Program-made: the position numbers and the translations under genes
Source: Bacteroidales bacterium
GTDB lineage: Bacteria; Bacteroidota; Bacteroidia; Bacteroidales; UBA932
Assembly (NCBI GenBank): GCA_029007435.1
Contig: JAQXHU010000093.1
Location: forward strand, 1 to 63,636
Direction of reading: 5' to 3'
DNA: 63,636 bases
Shown here: positions 1 to 8,611 of the stretch, in pieces
Numbering within the stretch: position 1 is the first letter of the stretch
How the letters are laid out: each line of letters opens with the position of its first letter
The notes under the pieces: generated by a model
Told to the model about the DNA's origin: nothing
The model's database searches: none
Seen by the model: only the letters and a program-made list of their open reading frames with translations

Positions 1-942
1 GCGTACGGAGCTTCTATCACATACGAGGGAAACAAACAGACATTCGACTGTCCTGCTCCTCTCGGTATGGTGCTGGACCCTGCCGTGGCTGCGAAAGCGC
101 CTGTAGGTATGTCCGCTTCAGGATATGCCGACCTGATGGCCAAAGTGCCGGCCGGGGCTGACTGGATGATAGCTGACGCTGTCGGCAGCGAGCCTGTTGA
201 CGATTTTGCTTTTGGCCTGGTGCAGAAGAATCTCAGGCGCGCCTTGTCTGACCCGGACGCTGTTGCCGCCGGTGATGTCGCAGCTACAGGAATGTTGGCT
301 GACGGATTGATAATGAGCGGATTCGCGATGCAGGCCATTTCTTCAAGCCGTCCGGCTTCAGGTACTGACCACCAGTTCAGCCATTTCTGGGATATGGAGG
401 GGCTCAGCGTCAACGGCAAGCACGTATCACACGGATTCAAGGTGGCTATCGGTACACTTGTATCCACGGCTTGTCTCGAGTTCCTCGCTGACTATGACCT
501 TGAGACTGTGGACATTGACAAATGTGTGCAGAACTGGCCTTCCTGGGAGGATATGGAAAGCCATATCAGGAAACTGTTTTTCGGGAAGCCTGGTCATCTC
601 GCAAGAGGGCTTGTCGAGAGCAAGGGCAAATATGTGGACAAGGACGAACTCCGGGCCCAGCTTGAGGCTGCCGTGAGAAACTGGCCTGAGTTGAGAATGA
701 AAATAAAGAATCAGATCATACCTTTCGATGAGGCTCAGGACTGCCTGCGCAGGGTAGGTGCTCCTTACCAGCCTGAACATATAGGAGTCTCAAGACTGCG
801 CCTTCGTGATACATTCAGGTGCATTCCGTTTATGCGCAACAGATTCACCGGCATAGACCTGATATACAGATTCGGACTTATGGCCAAAGTCGAGGCCTGT
901 CTTTTCGGCCTTGACGGCAAGTTCAGCATAGTTAATCACTGA
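1..942 (+). CDS. sn-glycerol-1-phosphate dehydrogenase, 3' part (cut by window edge)
   Basis: The reading frame is open from base 1, so the N-terminus (the NAD-binding part) lies outside the window; 313 residues remain. The family (AraM/EgsA) reduces dihydroxyacetone phosphate to sn-glycerol 1-phosphate, the stereoisomer used in archaeal ether lipids and in bacterial prenylglyceryl lipids. Visible marks are a GYADLMAK segment followed by ADW, which matches the metal-binding Asp region, the SRPASGTDHQFSHFWDME block with His ligand candidates, and HVSHGFKVAIG near residue 145. It ends 17 bp before the convergent MBL hydrolase gene. Family assignment is good; the lipid it serves is not shown by this window. 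Confidence 0.85.
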   Translation, partial: AYGASITYEGNKQTFDCPAPLGMVLDPAVAAKAPVGMSASGYADLMAKVPAGADWMIADAVGSEPVDDFAFGLVQKNLRRALSDPDAVAAGDVAATGMLADGLIMSGFAMQAISSSRPASGTDHQFSHFWDMEGLSVNGKHVSHGFKVAIGTLVSTACLEFLADYDLETVDIDKCVQNWPSWEDMESHIRKLFFGKPGHLARGLVESKGKYVDKDELRAQLEAAVRNWPELRMKIKNQIIPFDEAQDCLRRVGAPYQPEHIGVSRLRLRDTFRCIPFMRNRFTGIDLIYRFGLMAKVEACLFGLDGKFSIVNH

Positions 943-959
943 TGGTCACTCGCTGAATG

Positions 960-1874
960 TCAGTCACTGATTGTCAGTCCGTCCCAGGCTGGTCTTATTG
1001 ACAGGTCCGGGGCGAGTCCTGCAAGTTGTGCTTCAAATTCGGGGAAAGAAGGAAATGCGTGCGACAGATGTGTCAGCCACGTATGCTTTGCCCCGATTTT
1101 TCTTGATGTTTCAATTGCTTGATACAATGAGAAATGCGAGTGGTGAGGCTTGTAACCTACAGTGTTGAGGGTCACGTGCTCAAGGCCTTTCAGCTTTGCG
1201 AACTCAGTCTCAGGGATACGGCTCATATCGGTCAGATATGCGATATTTCCGAACCGGAAACCGAGAACCGGCATTGTGTCGTGCATCCCCCTGATGGGAA
1301 TGACCTCCACCCCTCTGCCGGAAGGTGATACCCTGTCCGCATATGTGCATTCCCTGTTGTTCGTCGTTGACAGGGAACCGTCAGGATTCATATAGCAATA
1401 TCCTTTGTCGTGCACCCAGACAAGTTTCCTGTCCACATCGGCCGGCTCCACAATAAACGGTTCCTCACTTATAAGGTGAATCTGCCACTCAGGAGCGCCG
1501 GGGTATTTGTTCTCGGCGAACACGTAGCTGTAACTCTCTTTCAATGATTCGAGCACCCTCGGCTCGCAGTAAATCTCGGCGGCCCTCTGGTCTATATAGT
1601 TCAGTGATCTCACATCGTCCAGACCTCCGGTATGGTCTCTGTGGTCGTGTGTCAGAAGTATCGCATCCAGATGCGACACATTCTGCCCGAGCATCTGCGA
1701 CCTGAAATCCGGACCTGCGTCAATCAAAATCTTCAGGCCTCCGTATTCCACAAGGGCTGAAGAACGCAACCGTTTGTCTCTCTGTTCATTGCTTCTGCAT
1801 ACAGGACATCCGCAGCCGATGATTGGCACCCCCTGGGAAGTCCCCGTCCCAAGAAAAGTGAGTTTTGCTTTCAT
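960..1874 (-). CDS. MBL-fold metallo-hydrolase (PhnP-like)
   Basis: A 304-residue metallo-beta-lactamase fold protein. The metal-binding motif is LTHDHRDHTGG (H76, H78, D80, H81), with further His at the expected downstream places (GMHDT, LTHLSH). A cysteine cluster C21-x-C23-x2-C26 close to the N-terminus resembles the structural zinc site of PhnP-type phosphodiesterases. It is probably a cytosolic phosphodiesterase, substrate unknown. Last gene of the tamB, rsmI-like, mtaB operon: its ATG overlaps the mtaB stop by four bases (ATGA), which suggests translational coupling. Confidence 0.85.
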   Translation of the reverse strand: MKAKLTFLGTGTSQGVPIIGCGCPVCRSNEQRDKRLRSSALVEYGGLKILIDAGPDFRSQMLGQNVSHLDAILLTHDHRDHTGGLDDVRSLNYIDQRAAEIYCEPRVLESLKESYSYVFAENKYPGAPEWQIHLISEEPFIVEPADVDRKLVWVHDKGYCYMNPDGSLSTTNNRECTYADRVSPSGRGVEVIPIRGMHDTMPVLGFRFGNIAYLTDMSRIPETEFAKLKGLEHVTLNTVGYKPHHSHFSLYQAIETSRKIGAKHTWLTHLSHAFPSFPEFEAQLAGLAPDLSIRPAWDGLTISD

Positions 1875-3187
1875 AACACCACCTCCACAATCTTTCCTGC
1901 AAGCTCAGGGTCCCACGGCCTTTCCACTCTTATATAGTTGCCGGTGTAGCCTCCCATCATCCCGTCATTGCAGTCATCTTCGAAAAGTACCTTCTCCCGC
2001 ACTCCGGCATTGGCCCTGATGAATTCAGAATGCAGTTCTTCGCAGAGATTCTCCAGCATCTCCACCCTCTTTGTCTTGACACAGTCCTGCACCTGGTCTT
2101 TTCTTGCGGCTGACCTTGTGCCGGGCCTTTTAGAGTATGGGAAAATATGGATGAAAGCCGGTCTGATTCTGTCTTTCAGGAAGTTGTAAGTCTCCATAAA
2201 CAGTTCGTCAGTCTCTCCTGGCAGCCCGGCGATGACGTCGATGCCGAAAAATACCGAAGGCTTCCGGGTTCCGTCCGGGTTCAGCTCATCCGGGGAGGGG
2301 TCCATTTTTTTTCTGATGTAGTCAATTCTTTCAGCGAAAAACGCTGTGTCGTAATGCCTTCCGACATCTTTGAGAATAGTGTCGCTCCCGCTTTGAAGCG
2401 GAATATGGAAATGCGGCAGGAACTTGGTTCCGGAAGCTATCCAATCAACGATATCTTTTGTCAGGAGGTTCGGCTCGATTGATGAAATGCGGTATCTCTC
2501 GATCCCTTCCACATCGTTCAGTCTCTTCAGCAGTTCCAGGAAACTTTCCCCGGTATTCCTTCCGAAATCTCCTGTGTTGACTCCGGTTATCACAATTTCT
2601 TTCACTCCTGAAGCGGCGATTTTTTCAGCATTGCCCACAGCCTCCTCAATGCTGATGCTGCGGCTTCTTCCGCGTGCGAAAGGAACTGTGCAGTATGCGC
2701 AGAAATTGTCGCATCCATCCTGCACTTTCAGGAACGCCCTTGTCCGCTCTTCACCTCCGGAGTAGGCTGCGAAGGTCTCTCCGGATGCCTCTCTGGCAAG
2801 CCCGGCCAAGGTGTCAGGCCCGTAAGCCCTGGATTTCAATCCTCCGCCGCGCAGATATTCAAGTGTTTCCGTAACCAACCTGCCTTTCTGGTCTGCTCCG
2901 AATACTATGCTTACGCCGTCTATAGCCTCGATTTCTTTCCGTTTCAGCTGGGCGTAACATCCGGTGACAACGATGGCCGCTCCCGGATGCAACTTGTGGA
3001 GCCTGCGTATGATATTTCTGGATTTCTTGTCCGACTGTCCTGTCACCGAGCAGGTGTTAATCAAATACAGGTCAGCGTCTTCCGTCCATTCCACGGTCTC
3101 ATAGCCGGCGTTTATGAAACCTCTTTCGTATGTGGATGTCTCGGCGTAGTTCAGCTTGCACCCGAGTGTTATGTATGCTGCTTTCAT
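1871..3187 (-). CDS. mtaB: tRNA t6A37 C2-methylthiotransferase MtaB
   Basis: Radical-SAM enzyme of 438 residues that converts t6A37 to ms2t6A37 in ANN-decoding tRNAs. An N-terminal UPF0004 domain begins TLGCKLNYAET with its cluster cysteine; the radical-SAM motif is CDNFCAYC (CxxxCxxC); a TRAM-like tail ends the protein. The start at 3187 gives the family-typical MKAAYITLGCK; a GTG-type start 15 bases upstream would run into the rsmI-like stop codon. Four bases separate it from the upstream gene. The t6A substrate is made by TsaD, encoded just across the divergent promoter region at 8612. Confidence 0.93.
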   Translation of the reverse strand: MKAAYITLGCKLNYAETSTYERGFINAGYETVEWTEDADLYLINTCSVTGQSDKKSRNIIRRLHKLHPGAAIVVTGCYAQLKRKEIEAIDGVSIVFGADQKGRLVTETLEYLRGGGLKSRAYGPDTLAGLAREASGETFAAYSGGEERTRAFLKVQDGCDNFCAYCTVPFARGRSRSISIEEAVGNAEKIAASGVKEIVITGVNTGDFGRNTGESFLELLKRLNDVEGIERYRISSIEPNLLTKDIVDWIASGTKFLPHFHIPLQSGSDTILKDVGRHYDTAFFAERIDYIRKKMDPSPDELNPDGTRKPSVFFGIDVIAGLPGETDELFMETYNFLKDRIRPAFIHIFPYSKRPGTRSAARKDQVQDCVKTKRVEMLENLCEELHSEFIRANAGVREKVLFEDDCNDGMMGGYTGNYIRVERPWDPELAGKIVEVVL

Positions 3188-3191
3188 AATG

Positions 3192-3911
3192 TCAACGTGC
3201 AAGAATCAGAAATACGCAGGGCCGTTTCCCTATTGACGGCACGTCCCGTTTCCATTCCCCGACTGTCCGCGTGCGGATGAATGCGTCAGGCATAGTGATG
3301 TCAGCCGCGATGCAAAGTTCGGTGGAAGGCTGGCATATGCTCAGGATGTCAGCCAAAAGCGAGTCGTTCCGGTATGGAGTCTCAATGAATATCTTTGTCT
3401 GCCTGGCGGTTGAGGAATGTTTCTCGATGCTTTTAAGAGCCTGTCTTCTTTCGTCAGTCTTGGCCGGCAGATATCCAAGGAAAGCGAATGACTGTCCGTT
3501 CAGGCCGGAGGCCATAAGTGCCAGCATCAATGAGGACGGCCCTGACATCGGCACTACCTCGATTCCGTGTCTGTGGCAAAGCCTTACTAACTGGGAGCCC
3601 GGATCGGCCACCGCCGGAAGCCCGGCCTCGGTTATGAGCCCGACGTCCCGGCCATCGTTGAAAAGCGCCAGCAGGGCTTCGACTTCCTTCGCACTTGTAT
3701 GTTCGTTGAGCTCGTGGAATTCAAGGTCCTGGATATGGCCTTTAAGGCCTGCGGAGGACAAGTACCGCCTGGCTGTGCGGGTGGCTTCAACTACGTAAGT
3801 CGTGATTTTCGGCAACAAGCCGAGCACGCCTTCGGGAATCACTTCCTTCGGCTCATTGTCCCCGAGAGGGGATGGTATCAGAAACAGTCTTCCTTTAAGG
3901 TTTTCTTGCAT
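3192..3911 (-). CDS. RsmI-like SAM-dependent methyltransferase (tetrapyrrole methylase fold)
   Basis: 239 residues with the RsmI signature: PSPLGD near the N-terminus, EAGLPAVADPGSQLV in the middle, then PMSGPSSLMLALMASG. RsmI 2'-O-methylates C1402 of 16S rRNA. Members of this shorter branch are common in Bacteroidota beside a separate full-length RsmI, so its exact rRNA target is uncertain and I give no symbol. The start overlaps the end of tamB by 17 bases and the stop is four bases before mtaB, so it is co-transcribed with both. Confidence 0.85.
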   Translation of the reverse strand: MQENLKGRLFLIPSPLGDNEPKEVIPEGVLGLLPKITTYVVEATRTARRYLSSAGLKGHIQDLEFHELNEHTSAKEVEALLALFNDGRDVGLITEAGLPAVADPGSQLVRLCHRHGIEVVPMSGPSSLMLALMASGLNGQSFAFLGYLPAKTDERRQALKSIEKHSSTARQTKIFIETPYRNDSLLADILSICQPSTELCIAADITMPDAFIRTRTVGEWKRDVPSIGKRPCVFLILAR

Positions 3912-6900
3912 TTTTCTTCTTTTTATTGTTTTGCGGTTCGGCAGGACCGATGATGATTTTCACTCTTTCCTGGTTCATAAGCTCCTGCTGCCTGGCCGCC
4001 TCCGCCTCCTGGCGTTTCTTCCTTCCCTTGAAAAGGTTTCTGAAGAAATCGCCGGTGCGGTCATATTCTTTCTGGTATGTGAGTCCGAGTCCGTTCCTCT
4101 GTGAGTTGTCGAGGTAATTCGTGTATTGGTCGGCGGAGTGCGAGAACAGATTCAGTCTCAAGGCTCCGGACTTGGTGAGTTTAACGTCGATGTCAAGGTC
4201 TCCCACGAACTCGCTGCCCGAACTTCCGGTGTCGAACTGCCTGTTCCCGAGGGTTCCGTTCACGATGACCCTGTTGTTGAACAGGGCGGTGGACAGCGCG
4301 ACGTCGAATATGTCAGTACCACTCATATTCTGCTGATAATCAAATCCGAAGTCGACCGGGATGTCGAGTTTTTGGAGAATGTTGTTCAACTGTCCGGCCA
4401 TAATCTCGGTTACATTGGAATACAGGGTGGAGGACGTCCTGTTGGTCACTCCGGACTGCTCGTCCGGGATGAAACTGTTTGTTATCAGCAGGGCAAGCAG
4501 CTGTTTCTGGACCTTGTCCTGGGTGTTGAGGGCGCTTTCCACACGGGCTTGTGTCGTAGGATCAAGGTCCGGGATATTAATGGAGAATCCCAACCTCGGG
4601 TTGCGAATCTTGTCGCTTATGGAAATCTGGCATTCGACCAGCCTTCTTGTGGATGTCGATGTGGTGTCGGCAATCAGGGTGCCCACCGAGGCTTTCGTCT
4701 TGTAAATGGCGTCAATGTCCAGGTCGCTGTCCATAATGTCACCGTTGAAACGGATGGAGCTTCCGTCCTGTATGCTGAAATCCCTTTTGGCGATTCCAAG
4801 TGCCACGAAGTGGTAGTTTCCCTGGGTGATGTTGTAGTTTCCGTTGATGTTGAACACCCCGCGGCTCGGCCGTATGTCAAGGTCCAGCAGTCCGTTTCCT
4901 CTTCCGGAAAGCACATTCCCGGAGGCTTTGTCTATTTCTATGTCCGCCTCGACTTCAGGAGTCGCCGTGACTTTCAGCCGCACGCCGAGATCATTAGGCT
5001 TTTTCTCTTTGGTCTTTAGCTTCTTCATCAGCTCTTCATACGGGTCAATTATCTGAACCTTTTCTATTTCTTTGAAAGTCAGCAGATTCGATACGTTTGC
5101 CGATTCCGAGCCTCCAATAGGGATATGAAGTGAGCCGGTTTTTGCGGTTTTCGCCGTGGCGCTCAGCATCAGTGAATTGAGAGGCCCGGTTATGGCCATA
5201 TTTCCTGATGCGGACAGATTTCCGTAGAATGTCGGATTGTCTCCCTCCGACGTGTCCAGAACGAGCATATCCCTGAAACTCAGGCGGGTGTCGAAATTCA
5301 TATCTTTGAAATGATTCCACCCGATACTTCCGGTGACTGCTCCTGCGGCATTGTACCGGTCGGATATCGCGACATTGTCAAAGCGGACACCGGATGAGCT
5401 CAGTTGCACTGGCCCTGATGCAGTGTATTCCACGCCGGTGAAAGCCACCTTGAGCCGTGCCTTGTCCAGCTCCAACCCAGTGCTCTCCACTTCCGGAGAT
5501 ACCACTGTGCCGCTGAATCCGACTCTGCCTGAAACCTCTCCGCTGACACTTGAGAAAATGGAATTCAGGAACGGTGCCGCATAGCCAAGGTCGGTGCCTG
5601 AAAGCGCCACTTCGCCCTCTATGCCTTTGGTCTTCGGATAATAGTTGCCTGTGAGGTTGATTGTCTGTCTGCCATCCAGAATGTTGCGGCATACGATATT
5701 GAATTTTCCTGCCTCCTCTTCCCATACACTTGCAAGTCTCAATGTGCCTATTTCTCTTCCGGCAAAAGCTGTGGAATCGGACAGCAGATTCAGAAGTATT
5801 CCGGCGCTCTCTTCGGTCGGTGAAACCAGAAGAGCTCTTCCCGTGACTTTTCCGCCGATACCCATATCTTTGGATGTCAGGCTGTTGATGATTCCAAGGT
5901 CGAATCTGTCAAGGACCAGGTTCAGGGTGTCGCTCCTGCTTGCGGCCCATCCTCCGTCCACTCTTATGGACTGGCCCGGACTCGTCAGGTCAAGACGCCC
6001 GATCTTGGCGGATGCGTCGCGGTAGGACATATCGATGGAGGAAATATCCCATTTCCTCGAATTGAACATTATGGACGAAGGCAGTATCGCAGCCACGATG
6101 CCGAGCGGGCCTCCTTCTTCTCTCGATATTCTCCCTGCTAAATTCAGCGCGCCTTTGTTCCCGTCCGGTTTTCCGGCTGAATTGTCATAGCTGTATCTCA
6201 CTCCCAATGAGTCGTTTTCTGCGTCAATGCTCAATCCGGCGTTGTTCATCATAACCGGACTTACATATACTTCTCCTGCGGAAAGTACCGCCTCCAGGCT
6301 CTCTCCAGGGTTCTTCAGGGACAGGTCTATATTTTTGATATACTTGTCCTTATATGCGATGCGCCCGGATTTGAGCTTCGCGTTGAAGTCTCCGTCCCTG
6401 CTGATTTTCAATTTGAGGGAAGTGCTGTCGGAGATGTACGTCCCAGGGGCGAAGAATGACAGGATGTCGCGGCTGTCGTGGAAATCCACCCTCAGGTCGT
6501 AGTGGTTGTCTTCCCAGGCGCACTGCTCTCCGGTGTAGAGGGAAGGCAGGGCTTTCATAGATGTCGCGGCCTGCACATCCCTGATGAAGCTCGCGAGGAA
6601 CTTGCTGCCGGCGTACGAGGCGTCGGCAAAACTGGACGAGAACTTCACCCGGTTGATGTCGTTGTTGGAGACGGATGCGATTCCGATGTCCCCGATGTTG
6701 TGTTTTCCGTGCTCGTCTTCGAGTACAATGTTCTGAATGTCAATATTTCCGATAATGTCCTCGCCGCTGATTCTCCTGAAATTGGCCTGGGTTCTCAGGC
6801 TCATTCTGGAGGTGCCTCTCTTGTCAATGTTCAGTGCGTGAAGGTCTGCGTATCCGAGATTGGCGTAGAACTGGTAGATGGCGTTCCTTGTCCGTGTGGA

Positions 6901-8457
6901 GAATGTGAAGATTCCCTGGAAGAGAAAATTCAGGTTCGGGTCGCTGCACACTATCCTTCCGTCGAATGTGTTTCCGCTGAACTGTCCGGCCGCCGCTATT
7001 CCGGAATAATCGTAGTTGTTCAGATTGAGCCTGTCCACAAACAATGAATCAATGCTGATGCCGGTAGTGTCGCGGCCGACAGTTGCGGTCGCCCCGGCCC
7101 GCAGGCTGCATTCTCCTACAGGCCCGCTTCCGAGCACTTTCCTGACATCGAGATTCTCGGCGCTTATTTCCCCGCCGATGTCCATTGGCCTGTATTTGTT
7201 GACCAGGTTCTTGATTCTCAGATTCGTGCTTACTTTGCCGACTTGCCCTCCAATAGAACCGAGCACGGAAAAATTGTCAAGTCTTCCGTTCAGTCTTCCG
7301 GAAAAGTTCAGCCATTCTCCTTTGCAGAAACTGCCCAGTTGCAGGTTGGTGGACGGTGCCCAGCCCTGTATGAACCGCTCAAGTCCGTTTGATGTGAAAC
7401 CCAGGCGGCGGACGGATGCCGATATCCTCATCGCTCCGGTATCAGGCAGACCCTTGACCGAACCGCTCAGATTTCCGGATAGTCCTGATGCACGGATGTC
7501 AATATCATCCAGATTCATATCGTTTACGAATCCTTCCACGTGGCCTTCGATTTCCGCCTCCATAGTCTTGCCTCTCAGTGACGGGGCGAAATAACCGAGT
7601 GTCTCCAAAGAAATTTGACTCCTCTCAATGTCACCGTCCATCAGGACTTCCGAGACGAATTCAGACCAGGAACCCGTGTCTTCGTAAGTCATTGTCAATC
7701 TTGGCATCCTTATGTCGGACCAGGGGTCTGTGATGCGCAGGCCCTGAATATCTGTGACCCCGTTGCCTACACTGGCCCTGCCGGAAATCCGTTTGCAGGA
7801 ATATCCGCTCTTTTCTCTGAAAGAAAGGCTGTCGCATATGCCTGACATCACCGCCCCCTTCATCTTCAACTGCCGTCCGCTGACGTTTATCCCGCTGACA
7901 TCCATATCGAACCAGTTTATTCCGTCTGCGAATTTTGACGGGTCTTTGCGGAAATTGTCCATTATGAACGACATATTCTCGATTCTGACTTTGGAGATTG
8001 AGAAGACGTCTTTGTCGCTCCGTTCTTTTTCTTCAGTCCTTTTCTTGAGACGGAATATGCGTTTGAGATTGTTGGCACTTGAACTGTCAGTACCCGGCTC
8101 TATGGACAGGTACATCATTGCGTCCCTGACTGTGGCCGTGGAAAGGCGGAATCCGGAACTGCCGATAAGGTTTCTGAGACCGAATGTAGCAGTTATGTAT
8201 CTGGCCCTGAACAGGGTGTCGCAGGCCTGATGTCCCGATGTGTCTATGTAAGGGTAGTTGTCAAGGATGGCCACATCTTTGAGAACCAGGGCTTTGAATG
8301 GATTGGCGTGAATTCTGCCGACTTCTATGCGGCCGTCAATCTTGTCTGCTATCAATGAAATGGCCTTCTTCGCCAGTCTTGTCTGCACGCCAGGGGCCTG
8401 CACAGCAATGGCGGCGCCGATGAAAATCGACACAGCCGCTATTCCCGCAAGGTACAA
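3895..8457 (-). CDS. TamB-family translocation and assembly module / AsmA-like protein
   Basis: About 1520 residues with one N-terminal membrane anchor (LAGIAAVSIFIGAAIAV), a very long repetitive beta-rich periplasmic body, the DUF490/TamB domain toward the C-terminus, and a Lys-rich tail (KKKKNARKP). TamB and relatives span the periplasm and help outer membrane protein assembly or lipid transport. The first standard start is TTG at 8457. The frame remains open to an in-frame TAA at 8482-8484, and starting at ATT 8481 would add MIRKAVKI, which supplies the positive charges expected before a membrane anchor (see findings). First gene of a four-gene operon, divergent from tsaD. Confidence 0.9.
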   Translation of the reverse strand: MYLAGIAAVSIFIGAAIAVQAPGVQTRLAKKAISLIADKIDGRIEVGRIHANPFKALVLKDVAILDNYPYIDTSGHQACDTLFRARYITATFGLRNLIGSSGFRLSTATVRDAMMYLSIEPGTDSSSANNLKRIFRLKKRTEEKERSDKDVFSISKVRIENMSFIMDNFRKDPSKFADGINWFDMDVSGINVSGRQLKMKGAVMSGICDSLSFREKSGYSCKRISGRASVGNGVTDIQGLRITDPWSDIRMPRLTMTYEDTGSWSEFVSEVLMDGDIERSQISLETLGYFAPSLRGKTMEAEIEGHVEGFVNDMNLDDIDIRASGLSGNLSGSVKGLPDTGAMRISASVRRLGFTSNGLERFIQGWAPSTNLQLGSFCKGEWLNFSGRLNGRLDNFSVLGSIGGQVGKVSTNLRIKNLVNKYRPMDIGGEISAENLDVRKVLGSGPVGECSLRAGATATVGRDTTGISIDSLFVDRLNLNNYDYSGIAAAGQFSGNTFDGRIVCSDPNLNFLFQGIFTFSTRTRNAIYQFYANLGYADLHALNIDKRGTSRMSLRTQANFRRISGEDIIGNIDIQNIVLEDEHGKHNIGDIGIASVSNNDINRVKFSSSFADASYAGSKFLASFIRDVQAATSMKALPSLYTGEQCAWEDNHYDLRVDFHDSRDILSFFAPGTYISDSTSLKLKISRDGDFNAKLKSGRIAYKDKYIKNIDLSLKNPGESLEAVLSAGEVYVSPVMMNNAGLSIDAENDSLGVRYSYDNSAGKPDGNKGALNLAGRISREEGGPLGIVAAILPSSIMFNSRKWDISSIDMSYRDASAKIGRLDLTSPGQSIRVDGGWAASRSDTLNLVLDRFDLGIINSLTSKDMGIGGKVTGRALLVSPTEESAGILLNLLSDSTAFAGREIGTLRLASVWEEEAGKFNIVCRNILDGRQTINLTGNYYPKTKGIEGEVALSGTDLGYAAPFLNSIFSSVSGEVSGRVGFSGTVVSPEVESTGLELDKARLKVAFTGVEYTASGPVQLSSSGVRFDNVAISDRYNAAGAVTGSIGWNHFKDMNFDTRLSFRDMLVLDTSEGDNPTFYGNLSASGNMAITGPLNSLMLSATAKTAKTGSLHIPIGGSESANVSNLLTFKEIEKVQIIDPYEELMKKLKTKEKKPNDLGVRLKVTATPEVEADIEIDKASGNVLSGRGNGLLDLDIRPSRGVFNINGNYNITQGNYHFVALGIAKRDFSIQDGSSIRFNGDIMDSDLDIDAIYKTKASVGTLIADTTSTSTRRLVECQISISDKIRNPRLGFSINIPDLDPTTQARVESALNTQDKVQKQLLALLITNSFIPDEQSGVTNRTSSTLYSNVTEIMAGQLNNILQKLDIPVDFGFDYQQNMSGTDIFDVALSTALFNNRVIVNGTLGNRQFDTGSSGSEFVGDLDIDVKLTKSGALRLNLFSHSADQYTNYLDNSQRNGLGLTYQKEYDRTGDFFRNLFKGRKKRQEAEAARQQELMNQERVKIIIGPAEPQNNKKKKNARKP

Positions 8458-8481
8458 TATTTTGACAGCCTTCCTGATAAT

Positions 8482-8517
8482 TTAAACTTTACAAAACGCA
8501 AATTAAACTTTACAAAA
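8482..8517. repeat. Two exact 15-bp direct repeats, 21 bp apart, upstream of tamB
   Basis: The sequence TTAAACTTTACAAAA occurs at 8482-8496 and again, identical, at 8503-8517. A period of 21 bp is two helical turns, so a dimeric protein could bind both copies on one face. The right copy overlaps the -7 box of the tamB promoter. Repressor site, or chance in AT-rich DNA; no binding protein can be named. Confidence 0.6.
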
Positions 8518-8545
8518 ATAATAAATAATGAGGAATGAACCGCAA
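8513..8545 (-). promoter_or_regulatory. tamB operon promoter, Bacteroidota type
   Basis: On the minus strand TATTTTTG (8520-8513) matches the TAnnTTTG -7 box. A TTG lies 22 bp upstream (8545-8543), slightly further than usual. Transcription would start near 8506. Confidence 0.55.
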
Positions 8546-8564
8546 GATTTACAGTCTAAATTGT

Positions 8565-8572
8565 TAACTTTG
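8565..8572 (+). promoter_or_regulatory. -7 box of tsaD promoter
   Basis: TAACTTTG followed by CAGG, a perfect TAnnTTTG box 39 bp before the tsaD ATG. No convincing -33 TTTG is seen at the usual distance. Confidence 0.6.
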
Positions 8573-8611
8573 CAGGATTGATGTCCATTCGGGACAGTAG
8601 TTTTTTGAGAT

